This document shows positions 47,370 to 54,392 of a stretch of DNA of 64,000 nucleotides, piece after piece. This DNA is from Chitinophagaceae bacterium (lineage in GTDB: Bacteria > Bacteroidota > Bacteroidia > Chitinophagales > Chitinophagaceae), in the NCBI GenBank assembly GCA_025934485.1, contig JAICXX010000001.1, positions 44,482 to 108,481 on the forward strand. Reading direction: 5' to 3'. Position 1 is the stretch's first letter. Each line of letters opens with the position of its first letter. Under the pieces are notes generated by a model. That model had not been told where the DNA came from. It ran no database searches and saw only the letters and a program-made list of their open reading frames with translations. Made by a program: the position numbers and the translations under genes.

Positions 47370-49919
47370 ATGAAGAATTTATTTATCGGTGTGCTCGCCT
47401 TAAGCTTGGGCCTCTCCGCTATCGCGCAGGAAAATGTGCCGGGAATGCGTTCGAAAAAGAATGTAACGCATTCCCGGCAAAGCGCTAATGTCGGCCCTGA
47501 CGGGCAAGCCGCCTCCGGCGGCTTAAGCAAAGACGATCTCTTAAAAAAGAAAGTGTCATTGCCCAATGGCTGGACCCTCACGCCTGTGGGAACCAGTGTG
47601 TCACTGGGCGATCTGCCACTCAACATTGCCGTGAGCCCTTCCGGCCATTATGCCGCGGTCACGAACAACGGACAGAGCACTCAGACATTACAGCTCATCG
47701 ACGTCAAAGGAGAACGGGTCCTGGACACTGTGATCATTCCCGAATCCTGGTTGGGATTAAAGTTCAGCGCGGACGAAAAATATCTTTATGCCTCTGCCGG
47801 CAACTACAACCAGATCTTCAAATACGCCGTCAACCCGGATCCTTCCCCCGGCCGGCCGGGACTCGTGCTTATGGACAGCATTATTCTCGGTAAACGCTGG
47901 CCCGTAAAGATCTCCCCGGCTGGTCTCGACATCGACGACAAACACGGCCTGCTCTACGTCGTCACCAAAGAGAACAATTCGTTATATATCGCGGACCTGA
48001 ATACACACGCCATTCTGCAACGGCTCGACCTGGGCGGCGAAGGGTATACCTGCAAGCTTTCCCATGATAGGAAAGAGCTTTATATTACTTGCTGGGGCTG
48101 CGACAAGCTGCTGATCTTCGACACCGAAAAGCGCACCTTCACGGGCTCGATCGCGGTGGGTGATAACCCCAACGATATCTGTCTGACCCGCAATGGCCGC
48201 TGGCTTTTTGTCGCCAATGCCAACGACAACAGTGTGTCGGTAATCGATATCCGGAAAAGAACGGTAGTCGGGACGCTGAACGCCGCCCTCTACCCCGATG
48301 CGCCTCCCGGCTCTACGACCAATGCGCTGGCCCTCGGCGAAGACGACAAGACACTGTATGTCGCCAATGCCGACAACAATTGTCTGGCGGTCTTCGATGT
48401 GCATGAACCGGGTTCGGCGAGATCGAAAGGCTTTATTCCCGTAGGCTGGTATCCTACCGCCGTCGCGGTTATCGGCAAAAAGGTCTGGGTCGCCAATGGA
48501 AAGGGATTTACTTCGATGGCCAACCCTAACGGGCCAAACCCCGCGGTGCGCCGCCAGGAGGTCAACTACCGGGAGGGCGATACGAAAAAGGCCCAGCCGG
48601 TGCAGTACATTGCCGGGCTTTTACGTGGGACGATGAGCATCTTCCCCGAGCCTGACGATCAGCTGCTGGGAGATTATTCCACGCTGGTCTATCAGAATAC
48701 GCCCTATACCAAGAAAGGCGAGCTGACGGCAGCGGGTGAGCCGGGGAACCCTATTCCCATGAAGGTTGGCGACCCTTCACCGATCAAACACGTGTTCTAT
48801 ATCATCAAGGAGAACCGCACCTATGACCAGGTGCTCGGCGATATGCCCGAAGGGAACGGTGACACCAGCCTGGTGCTGTTCGGCAACCGGGTGACACCCA
48901 ATCAGCATGCCATCGCCCGTGAGTTCGTGCTGCTTGACAATTTCTATGTGGATGCGGAGGTGAGCATGGATGGCCACAGCTGGAGCATGGGCGGCTATGC
49001 GAACGATTATCTCGAAAAGACATGGCCGACCAGCTATGGCGGCCGTGGGGGCGTCTATGACGGCGAAGGGAATCGCGGCGTCGCCAACAACAAAGGCGGT
49101 TATATCTGGGATCACTGTGCGCGTGCAGGTGTGTCGTATCGCACCTATGGAGAATTTGCCGATGACGCAACCAAGCCGAATATCCCGATACTCGACGGGC
49201 ATACCTGCCCGTATTATCGGGGTTGGGACCTGGGCTTTTACGATACCGCCCGGTTCACGCAATGGAAACGCGATTTCGACTCGCTGCTGAACGCGGGCGC
49301 CGTGCCGCAGATGAATACCGTGCGTTTCGGCAACGACCATACCGAAGGTCTTCGGAAGGGTAAACTCACGCCTTTTGCCCATGTTGCGGACAACGACCTG
49401 GCCGTAGGGGAATTTATCGACTATCTCAGCAGGAGTTCCATATGGAAGGAAAGTGTGGTCTTTGTTTTGGAAGATGATGCACAGAACGGCCCGGATCACG
49501 TGGACGCTCACCGCAGTCCGGTGTATGTCGCCGGCGGTCTGGTAAAACGGCATTATGTCGATCATACGATGTATTCTACGACATCCGTGCTGCGGACCAT
49601 GGAACTGATCCTGGGGTTGTCGCCGATGTCGCAATATGATGCGGCGGCCCGTCCGATGTGGCGTTGTTTCACCACGACGCCCGATCTCACCCCGTTTGCG
49701 GTCTTGCCCGAGACCGTCGATCTCACGCAACGGAATGTGGCCTCGAACCAATGGGCTAAGAAATCGGCTACCCTCGACCTCACCCGCGAGGACCGTGTTC
49801 CGGATCAGCTCTTCAATGAGATCCTCTGGAAGGGAATCAAAGGCGATGTGCCGCTGCCGGCGCCCAGCCATGCGGCCTTCGTCAGGGTTTCACAGGATAG
49901 GGGAAAGGATATAGATTAG
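47370..49919 (+). CDS. Bifunctional YncE-like beta-propeller / alkaline phosphatase-superfamily protein
   Basis: An 849-residue secreted protein (signal MKNLFIGVLALSLGLSAIAQ). Residues about 50-390 form a seven-bladed YncE/PQQ-type propeller (VSPSGHYAAVTNNGQSTQTLQLIDV, LFVANANDNSVSVIDI, TLYVANADNNCLAVFDV). Residues about 465-830 form a phosphoesterase domain (HVFYIIKENRTYDQVLGDM, HSWSMGGYANDYLEKTWP, VFVLEDDAQNGPDHVDAHRSPVYVAG). Such fusions are common in Bacteroidota; substrate unknown. Directly after the signal peptide, residues about 22-53 are encoded by a double-hairpin repeat element found elsewhere in this window. Confidence 0.87.
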   Translation: MKNLFIGVLALSLGLSAIAQENVPGMRSKKNVTHSRQSANVGPDGQAASGGLSKDDLLKKKVSLPNGWTLTPVGTSVSLGDLPLNIAVSPSGHYAAVTNNGQSTQTLQLIDVKGERVLDTVIIPESWLGLKFSADEKYLYASAGNYNQIFKYAVNPDPSPGRPGLVLMDSIILGKRWPVKISPAGLDIDDKHGLLYVVTKENNSLYIADLNTHAILQRLDLGGEGYTCKLSHDRKELYITCWGCDKLLIFDTEKRTFTGSIAVGDNPNDICLTRNGRWLFVANANDNSVSVIDIRKRTVVGTLNAALYPDAPPGSTTNALALGEDDKTLYVANADNNCLAVFDVHEPGSARSKGFIPVGWYPTAVAVIGKKVWVANGKGFTSMANPNGPNPAVRRQEVNYREGDTKKAQPVQYIAGLLRGTMSIFPEPDDQLLGDYSTLVYQNTPYTKKGELTAAGEPGNPIPMKVGDPSPIKHVFYIIKENRTYDQVLGDMPEGNGDTSLVLFGNRVTPNQHAIAREFVLLDNFYVDAEVSMDGHSWSMGGYANDYLEKTWPTSYGGRGGVYDGEGNRGVANNKGGYIWDHCARAGVSYRTYGEFADDATKPNIPILDGHTCPYYRGWDLGFYDTARFTQWKRDFDSLLNAGAVPQMNTVRFGNDHTEGLRKGKLTPFAHVADNDLAVGEFIDYLSRSSIWKESVVFVLEDDAQNGPDHVDAHRSPVYVAGGLVKRHYVDHTMYSTTSVLRTMELILGLSPMSQYDAAARPMWRCFTTTPDLTPFAVLPETVDLTQRNVASNQWAKKSATLDLTREDRVPDQLFNEILWKGIKGDVPLPAPSHAAFVRVSQDRGKDID
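47438..47526 (+). repeat. Double-hairpin palindromic element, copy 1 (inside coding sequence)
   Basis: Hairpin I has perfect 15-nt arms TGCCGGGAATGCGTT (47437-47451) and AACGCATTCCCGGCA (47465-47479). A conserved middle AAGCGCTAATGTC follows, then hairpin II AAGCCGCC-TCC-GGCGGCTT (47506-47524). The same order is found at 51916 and, inverted, at 53298. Here it is translated as a stretch including PGMRSKKNVTHSRQSAN just after the signal peptide. Confidence 0.85.
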
Positions 49920-49948
49920 CGATCCACGCCGCCAGGCGCGATCAAAAT

Positions 49949-49986
49949 AAAAGCGGCGCAGGTTCGTACCTGCGCCGTCGCTTTTT
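49949..49986. terminator. Bidirectional intrinsic terminator
   Basis: Stem GGCGCAGGT / ACCTGCGCC with loop TCGT, flanked by AAAA on the left and TTTTT on the right, so it can end transcription of the phosphatase gene (+) and of the His-rich gene (-). Confidence 0.75.
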
Positions 49987-50016
49987 GTGGTGTGTGAGCA
50001 ATGCTGAAGATTAGGA

Positions 50017-50304
50017 TCAGCGGTGGTGGTCATGATCATGATGATGTTCGCGATCCCACCGGTCGTGATCGAAGTGATCATGGTCGCGGAAATAATGCCT
50101 GTGTTCCCTGTAGAAGCGGGCGTGATAATGCTCATAATAGACCCGGTCGTGATCGTGTCCATGCCATGCGGGATAAGAATAATAGCTATATCCCGGATAC
50201 GCTTGTTCGTTGATGCCAACCTGCACGTGCACCTGGGCGCTGGCGGAATTGATGGCGAGCGACCCTGCAGCGATCATAGCCAGAAGAAATAGTTTCGATT
50301 TCAT
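50017..50304 (-). CDS. His-rich secreted protein, paralogue A
   Basis: A 95-residue protein with signal peptide (MKSKLFLLAMIAAGSLAINSASAQ). The mature part is extremely rich in His, Asp, Tyr and Arg (YPAWHGHDHDRVYYEHYH ... HDHFDHDRWDREHHHDHDHH). It shares the frame Y-P-A-W-x-G-H-x-x-D-R-V-Y-x-E-H-Y...F-Y-R-x-H..Y-F...F-D-H-x-R-W with the protein encoded at 50372, so the two are tandem paralogues. Metal binding (Zn, Cu or Ni) in the periplasm is a reasonable inference, but no known family is recognised. Confidence 0.75.
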   Translation of the reverse strand: MKSKLFLLAMIAAGSLAINSASAQVHVQVGINEQAYPGYSYYSYPAWHGHDHDRVYYEHYHARFYREHRHYFRDHDHFDHDRWDREHHHDHDHHR

Positions 50305-50330
50305 AAGTCATATTTTAAAAGTGAGGATGC

Positions 50331-50357
50331 AAAAAAGGGGCCATAGGCCCCCTTTTT
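50331..50357 (-). terminator. Intrinsic terminator between the two His-rich genes
   Basis: Stem GGGGCC / GGCCCC with loop ATA, flanked by AAAAAA and TTTTT; on the minus strand it ends the 50372 transcript. Confidence 0.7.
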
Positions 50358-50371
50358 ATATATTGTATTGA

Positions 50372-50830
50372 TTACCACCTCCTTCCGTGATATCCGCCAT
50401 AGGCCCTATGGTCATGTCCCCAGCGGGCGTGGTCGAAACCACCATGGTAGAAGTAGGCGGCATGGTCTCTGTAAAAGAAGGGGCGATAGTGTTCGAAATA
50501 GACCCTGTCGCGATAGTGACCACCCCAGGCCGGATAATCATAGTAGGCATATCCGGGGAATTCTGCCTCACACACCGCAGGGGCGGCATAGTAACCCCCG
50601 GCATACGCCGGAGCGGGTGCATAGACAACGGGTGCGGGAGCCGCGTAGGTCGCACCTACATAGACGTGAGGAACGGGTACGCGTACAGCGATGTGTGCAC
50701 CGATGAAAACTTGTGAATAACCTTTGCTGGCGATGAGGCTGGAGGCTATAACGGCGGCGGTAAGGATAAATAGCTTTTTACTCACCCCCATAATTGATCT
50801 TTTTTGGTGTTCGTGAAACTTCGTTTTCAT
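50372..50830 (-). CDS. His/Tyr-rich secreted protein, paralogue B
   Basis: A protein of 152 residues from the ATG at 50830, or 139 from the ATG at 50791, where a clearer signal peptide begins (MGVSKKLFILTAAVIASSLIASKGYSQ). The mature part starts with Ala/Pro/Val/Tyr-rich sequence (VPVPHVYVGATYAAPAPVVYAP) and ends with the domain shared with its neighbour (FPGYAYYDYPAWGGHYRDR ... FDHARWGHDHRAYGGYHG). A single Cys is present (PAVCEAEF). Function unknown; likely extracytoplasmic and possibly metal-binding. Confidence 0.72.
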   Translation of the reverse strand: MKTKFHEHQKRSIMGVSKKLFILTAAVIASSLIASKGYSQVFIGAHIAVRVPVPHVYVGATYAAPAPVVYAPAPAYAGGYYAAPAVCEAEFPGYAYYDYPAWGGHYRDRVYFEHYRPFFYRDHAAYFYHGGFDHARWGHDHRAYGGYHGRRW

Positions 50831-50932
50831 GATTTTAAGTTTTTCCGATGCAGTAACTTTTGCATCGCTCACATATTGGATAAGAAAAGGGTTCCGGGAT
50901 TTAAAAAGCGTTTGTTAATGATTCCATAAATG

Positions 50933-51265
50933 CTACGCCTGCCCGCCGGGATGTCCGCCATGCCGGCCCCACTCCTGTTTGAAGCGTTCGCGTTCTTCCG
51001 GCGTCATGTCCATCCAGCGTTGTTGCATCTTACGCCGCCAACGGCCGCCGCAGGGTCCGCCCCAGCCACCGCGAAAACCGCCAAAGAGGACCTTGGCGAG
51101 GATCAGCAGGCCTACCGCCTGCCAGAAGCTGATCAAGGGGAGATGAAAGATATCCGGCATCAAAGCATTCCAAAGCAACAGCACAATAATGCTGAAGACC
51201 GCCAGTCCGGCAAGGGCGAGAAAAAAGAACAAGAACAATTTTGGACCTTTAAAACGACGTCTCAT
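50933..51265 (-). CDS. Small membrane protein coupled to the sigma factor
   Basis: A 110-residue protein from the ATG at 51265, just 13 nt after the sigma factor stop. Two TM helices (LFLFFFLALAGLAVFSIIVLLLW and SFWQAVGLLILAKVLFG) precede a Gly/Trp/Arg-rich segment (GGFRGGWGGPCGGRWRRK) and a short acidic/basic tail (MTPEERERFKQEWGRHGG). Its position suggests that it may modulate the sigma factor as an anti-sigma-like partner, but no ZAS or FecR domain is present. The tail resembles fragments of periplasmic metal-sensor (LTxxQ-like) proteins only weakly. Confidence 0.75.
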   Translation of the reverse strand: MRRRFKGPKLFLFFFLALAGLAVFSIIVLLLWNALMPDIFHLPLISFWQAVGLLILAKVLFGGFRGGWGGPCGGRWRRKMQQRWMDMTPEERERFKQEWGRHGGHPGGQA

Positions 51266-51278
51266 GATAGTATAGATT

Positions 51279-51851
51279 TTAATGTTCGATGATTTCCTGA
51301 TAGAGTTCCAGCAGCCGCTGCCGCAGATGCAGGACCGCATAACGTTTACGCGAGATGAGCGTGTTGACGTTCTCTCCGGTGCGGGCGGCGATCTCTTTAA
51401 AGGAGAGATCATCCAGCTCGTTCCAGGCGAATACGTCGCGCTGTTCCTGTGGCAACTCGTCAAGGGCCTCGCGCAGGGTCTTCCAGAAAAGCGCCCGTAG
51501 ATATGCTGCCTCGGGGTTTTCGCTGTCGTCGAGCAGGATGCCGGTGAAATCGGGGTCGGCCTCGCTTTCGCCGCCGCCGTTGCCGGCGAAGATGTCCAGC
51601 AGGCTTTCCAGCGACTCCGGCTTCTTTTTTCGCGAGCGGTCGATGATCTTGTTACGTGCGACCTTGAAGAGCCAGCCGCTAAGTTGTTCGACGGGCTCGG
51701 TGTCGACGGTGAGGGTGAGCTGCTGCCAGATATCCTGCAAAATATCTTCCGCGTCGGCTTCATTGTCGACGCGCCGCCGGATAAAGCTCAGCAATCGCTT
51801 GCCGAACTGTGCGACAACAGAGGCGATATTTTTTCTATTGACGGCAGACAT
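51279..51851 (-). CDS. ECF-type RNA polymerase sigma factor
   Basis: A 190-residue sigma-70 family protein from the ATG at 51851; a GTG at 51905 would add 18 residues next to a repeat element. Region 2 is FGKRLLSFIRRRVDNEADAEDILQDIWQQL and LSGWLFKVARNKIIDRSRKKK; region 4 is LDELPQEQRDVFAWNELDDLSFKEIAARTGENVNTLISRKRYAVLHLR. The linker between them (about 40 residues with an acidic, Gly-rich part) is longer than usual. It is followed by a two-TM protein gene, a likely functional partner. Confidence 0.88.
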   Translation of the reverse strand: MSAVNRKNIASVVAQFGKRLLSFIRRRVDNEADAEDILQDIWQQLTLTVDTEPVEQLSGWLFKVARNKIIDRSRKKKPESLESLLDIFAGNGGGESEADPDFTGILLDDSENPEAAYLRALFWKTLREALDELPQEQRDVFAWNELDDLSFKEIAARTGENVNTLISRKRYAVLHLRQRLLELYQEIIEH

Positions 51852-51915
51852 GCCGGGGGTTCTCGTCAATGGCTTGCGGCTCACATATTGGCTCTGACTC
51901 TCCACAAAATTATAT

Positions 51916-52000
51916 GCCGGGAATGCGTTCCAGAAAATTAACGCATTCCCGGCAAAGCGCTAATATCTGTCCTGTCGGACGAGAACTTCGGCTCGCCCCA
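51916..52000 (+). repeat. Double-hairpin palindromic element, copy 2 (intergenic)
   Basis: Perfect 15-nt arms TGCCGGGAATGCGTT (51915-51929) and AACGCATTCCCGGCA (51940-51954), then AAGCGCTAATATCTGTCC as in copy 3 (CGCTAATGACTGTCC, inverted). The second hairpin has diverged (CGAG..CTCG at 51980-51994). It lies in the upstream region of the sigma factor gene, overlapping nothing coding. Confidence 0.8.
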
Positions 52001-52105
52001 CGGGGGCGAACCTCGTTCGTTCCCTTCGCTTCGCTCGGGAACCTCCGTCGACCTATTAGGGTAGACGGGCCAGCCGGCAGTATATTTTAAAAAAAGGGAA
52101 ATTAT

Positions 52106-52153
52106 TTTGCGACCCCTGGGCCAGGCTGCTTTGCGACCCCGGGCCCGGTTGCC
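52106..52153. repeat. Two-copy 24-bp tandem repeat
   Basis: Two adjacent units beginning TTTGCGACCCC and continuing GGGCC-GG-TGC, differing at a few positions (52106-52129 and 52130-52153). They abut the stop codon of the UmuD-like gene. Only two units, so not an array. Confidence 0.65.
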
Positions 52154-52154
52154 C

Positions 52155-52673
52155 TCACAACGCATGGATCACATACGTCACAACTCCCCAGATGGAGAAT
52201 TCCGCTCCCGAAAGATCGATATCGATAGGCGAAAGCCTTGGCGTCTCGGGCACCAGCCGCAGCTTGTTGAAGGTCTTTTCGAGCCGGCGGATCAGCATCT
52301 CCCCGTTCAGCACAGCAATCACCACCTTCCCGCTGACTGCCTTGACGCTCCGGTCTACGATCACCACGTCTCCATGGAAGATGCCGGCGCCCGTCATCGC
52401 GTCGCCGCTCACTCGCATCAAAAAGGTCGCCGCTTTGTTTCGGATCAAATGTTCGTTGAGATCGACCCCGCGCACCTTTAGATCACCCGAGGTGGGATAA
52501 TGCTCGTCTGCGGAAGGATAATGGTCACTGGTACCATGATAATGTTCGTCTGCCGGATTCCCGTGATCGTTGCCGTCTGCCCCGAAGCCAGGCGTCACGG
52601 GCGGGTGCGCCTCACCCTGTGAAAAACGCCGCGCACCCTTATGATTCATGCCGTAAAATTGTTCGAGTTCCAT
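52155..52673 (-). CDS. UmuD/LexA-fold (S24-like) protein lacking Ser-Lys catalytic dyad
   Basis: A 172-residue protein from the ATG at 52673. The C-terminal half follows UmuD: VDLNEHLIRNKAATFLMRVSGDAMTGAGIFHGDVVIVDR ... VVIAVLNGEMLIRRLEKT ... LRLVPETPRLSPIDI. The catalytic Ser of GDSM is Ala (GDAM, codon GCG), and the Lys corresponding to UmuD Lys97 is Arg (LIRRL). Self-cleavage and RecA-stimulated activation as in UmuD are therefore not expected. The N-terminal part keeps a GF dipeptide near the usual cleavage site, then inserts a His/Tyr/Asp repeat (ADEHYHGTSDHYPS). No umuC is adjacent. It is divergent from the 52772 operon. Confidence 0.82.
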   Translation of the reverse strand: MELEQFYGMNHKGARRFSQGEAHPPVTPGFGADGNDHGNPADEHYHGTSDHYPSADEHYPTSGDLKVRGVDLNEHLIRNKAATFLMRVSGDAMTGAGIFHGDVVIVDRSVKAVSGKVVIAVLNGEMLIRRLEKTFNKLRLVPETPRLSPIDIDLSGAEFSIWGVVTYVIHAL

Positions 52674-52704
52674 AAATAAATTAAGCCGTGATGCCCGGAA
52701 AAAA

Positions 52705-52712
52705 TAAATTTG
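52705..52712 (+). promoter_or_regulatory. -7 promoter box of the 2H/SPL operon
   Basis: TAAATTTG. It directly abuts the opposing box TAGTTTTG (minus strand, 52713-52720), giving back-to-back divergent promoters. Confidence 0.55.
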
Positions 52713-52720
52713 CAAAACTA
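52713..52720 (-). promoter_or_regulatory. -7 promoter box of the UmuD-like gene
   Basis: On the minus strand this reads TAGTTTTG, fitting TAnnTTTG, 39 nt before the ATG at 52673. Confidence 0.5.
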
Positions 52721-52722
52721 AT

Positions 52723-52748
52723 TAATTTAGTAAATTTATGCTAAATTA
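52723..52748. promoter_or_regulatory. Perfect 8-bp inverted repeat, candidate operator
   Basis: TAATTTAG - 10 nt - CTAAATTA. It covers the start of the rightward transcript and the -33 region of the leftward promoter, so a bound repressor could silence both. The regulator is unknown; the UmuD-like protein has no visible HTH. Confidence 0.5.
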
Positions 52749-52771
52749 TTGATCGTTTAAAAATCTTTTTC

Positions 52772-53680
52772 ATGGAAACCGGGTTAGTAAAAACAACAGC
52801 TCTCACCGCCGCCCCCGCGGCTCTGCCTCGCCCCCGGGGATCCGTGCGGGCCATTGGTCTCTTTTCTTCCGTCACTTCGCGCCAGGCCGATGTCCCGGCA
52901 CGTTCGGGCGGCAATGCTCCGGCTGGCGCCGGCTCCCGGGCGAACGGCAACGACGCTGCCGTCAGTCATTTGGCGGGCGCTATCCCATCGGCATCCACGG
53001 GCAGCCTGCAGGCTCCGGCCCCTTTTCACGACATGGATCGCGGCAGCCGCCACGCGGAATATCTCCTCGTGATCTATCCGGGCGGCGAGATGGAGGAAAA
53101 ACTCCTGGGCGAACAAAAACAATTTTCCGATGACTATTCGGTTACGGTCCGTAACAAGCCGCATATCACGGTGGCCGCCTTTCAGGCCGGCGAGGTGATG
53201 GAGGAAACGCTGATCCGCTGGATCGAGCGCATCTGCACCCAATACCATAGCTTCGACCTGACGCTTAACAATTATAGTGGGTTTCCGCCACATACCACTA
53301 AGCCGGCGGAGCCCGCTCGTCCGTCAGGACAGTCATTAGCGGTTGTGCCGGAACGCGTTAATTTTACCGGCGAGCGCGTTCCCGGCACCATCTACCTGCG
53401 GGTACAGGACCCGCAACCCTTTCGGCACCTGATGCAACAGCTGCTATCGGTCGACGAGTTCATCCGGTCCTCGGGCTGTCCGCCGGCGAACCTCATCAGC
53501 CGCCCCTTTCTCAGCATCGCCGGCGGCCTCACGGAACAGGTATATAACAGGGCCATGCCGGACTATTCACGACGGACCTTTCATGATACCTTTCATGTAC
53601 GCGAGCTGGTGCTGCTGAAACGAACTCATGCCTTCGATCCCTGCAAGACCGTCAACATCTTCCGGCTGCGAGCCGAGTAA
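52772..53680 (+). CDS. 2'-5' RNA ligase-like (2H phosphoesterase superfamily) protein with one altered motif
   Basis: A 302-residue protein. Residues 1-90 are a low-complexity Ala/Pro/Gly/Ser-rich extension; the 2H fold begins at HAEYLLVIYPGGEMEEKL. The first motif KPHITVAAF keeps its His; the second, expected as PHLTIAR, is RPFLSIAGGL with Phe in place of His. Between FPPHT and IYLRVQDPQPF a 31-residue insertion (starting TKPAEPARPSG, ending GERVPG) is encoded by the double-hairpin repeat element. Superfamily members hydrolyse or ligate 2',5' or cyclic phosphodiesters; this one is probably impaired. First gene of a three-gene operon. Confidence 0.75.
   Translation: METGLVKTTALTAAPAALPRPRGSVRAIGLFSSVTSRQADVPARSGGNAPAGAGSRANGNDAAVSHLAGAIPSASTGSLQAPAPFHDMDRGSRHAEYLLVIYPGGEMEEKLLGEQKQFSDDYSVTVRNKPHITVAAFQAGEVMEETLIRWIERICTQYHSFDLTLNNYSGFPPHTTKPAEPARPSGQSLAVVPERVNFTGERVPGTIYLRVQDPQPFRHLMQQLLSVDEFIRSSGCPPANLISRPFLSIAGGLTEQVYNRAMPDYSRRTFHDTFHVRELVLLKRTHAFDPCKTVNIFRLRAE
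53298..53386 (-). repeat. Double-hairpin palindromic element, copy 3 (in-frame insertion)
   Basis: Inverted relative to copies 1 and 2. It is flanked by the direct repeat ACCA (53294-53297 and 53387-53390), so insertion plus duplication is 93 bp or exactly 31 codons. Arms GTGCCGGAACGCG and CGCGTTCCCGGCAC differ by one bulged base. The conserved middle (minus strand CGCTAATGACTGTCCTGACGG) and a hairpin II relative (AGCGGGC-TCC-GCCGGCT, one mismatch) are present. Confidence 0.87.
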
Positions 53681-53736
53681 TCGCTTTATCCCGCCAAACT
53701 TTCGACGACCGGCGCACACCTTAAAAATCCAAGCAC

Positions 53737-54375
53737 ATGCAACAAGCAATAAAACCAGTGACCACCGTTCTCAACGAGAACTATAAAAAACAACTTGCTA
53801 CCAACGAATATCAACTCATCCTGAATCCCCACGAAGAGCTGGCTGACAAGATCCGGCTGTTGCGAAACTCTTTTTCGGAGGCCTATGAGGCGTCCGTTCC
53901 CCAGAGCGGCAAGCCCAACCTGACCCTGGTGAGGTTCACCCAGCTGGCGCTCATGGAGGAACGTATCGTATCCCGTCTTAAGACCATTGCCATGGGCTAT
54001 CCACCTTTCAAGGCGGAGCTCAAAGATTTTGGCAGCCTGCCAACTCACAGCATCTTCATCAATGTGACCAGCAAGCTGCCTATCCGCGCACTCGTAAAAG
54101 AGGTCAGGGACGTACAACGATTGATGAAGCTCGACAAAGAGCACAAACCGCATTTTATCGACGAACCCAACGTGCTTATCGCGCGTAACCTCCTGCCCCG
54201 GCAATACGAAAAGGCCTGGCTGGAATATAGCCACAAGCACTTTACCGGCCGCTTTATCGCCGATAGCATGCTGCTTCTTCGCCGTAGGACCGGCGACAAG
54301 AACTGGCAGATCGCCGAGCGCTTTGCTTTTCAAAACCTGCCGGTGACGACCCGCCAGGGCGAGCTGTTCGGATAA
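53737..54375 (+). CDS. Degenerate 2H-phosphoesterase-like protein
   Basis: A 212-residue protein with the spacing and fold cues of the 2'-5' RNA ligase family but both catalytic histidines apparently replaced. YQLILNPHEELADKIRLLRNSF starts the fold, the first motif is SGKPNLTLVRFTQ (Asn for His), and the second is DEPNVLIARNLLPRQYEKAW (Asn for His). This family call is inference from these patterns and from its position next to a clearer 2H protein. It ends RQGELFG, matching Q-x-x-L-F. It lies 17 bp ahead of the radical SAM gene. Confidence 0.62.
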   Translation: MQQAIKPVTTVLNENYKKQLATNEYQLILNPHEELADKIRLLRNSFSEAYEASVPQSGKPNLTLVRFTQLALMEERIVSRLKTIAMGYPPFKAELKDFGSLPTHSIFINVTSKLPIRALVKEVRDVQRLMKLDKEHKPHFIDEPNVLIARNLLPRQYEKAWLEYSHKHFTGRFIADSMLLLRRRTGDKNWQIAERFAFQNLPVTTRQGELFG

Positions 54376-54392
54376 CCCAAAATTTATTTCAC

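Noticed and set aside
50933..51763. A 276-codon minus-strand frame spanning the sigma factor and small membrane protein genes
   Set aside because: Its first part is a wrong frame of the sigma factor; only the last 110 codons, starting at 51265, are real.
52106..52153. Two direct repeats considered as a CRISPR start
   Set aside because: Only two adjacent units without spacers and no cas genes.
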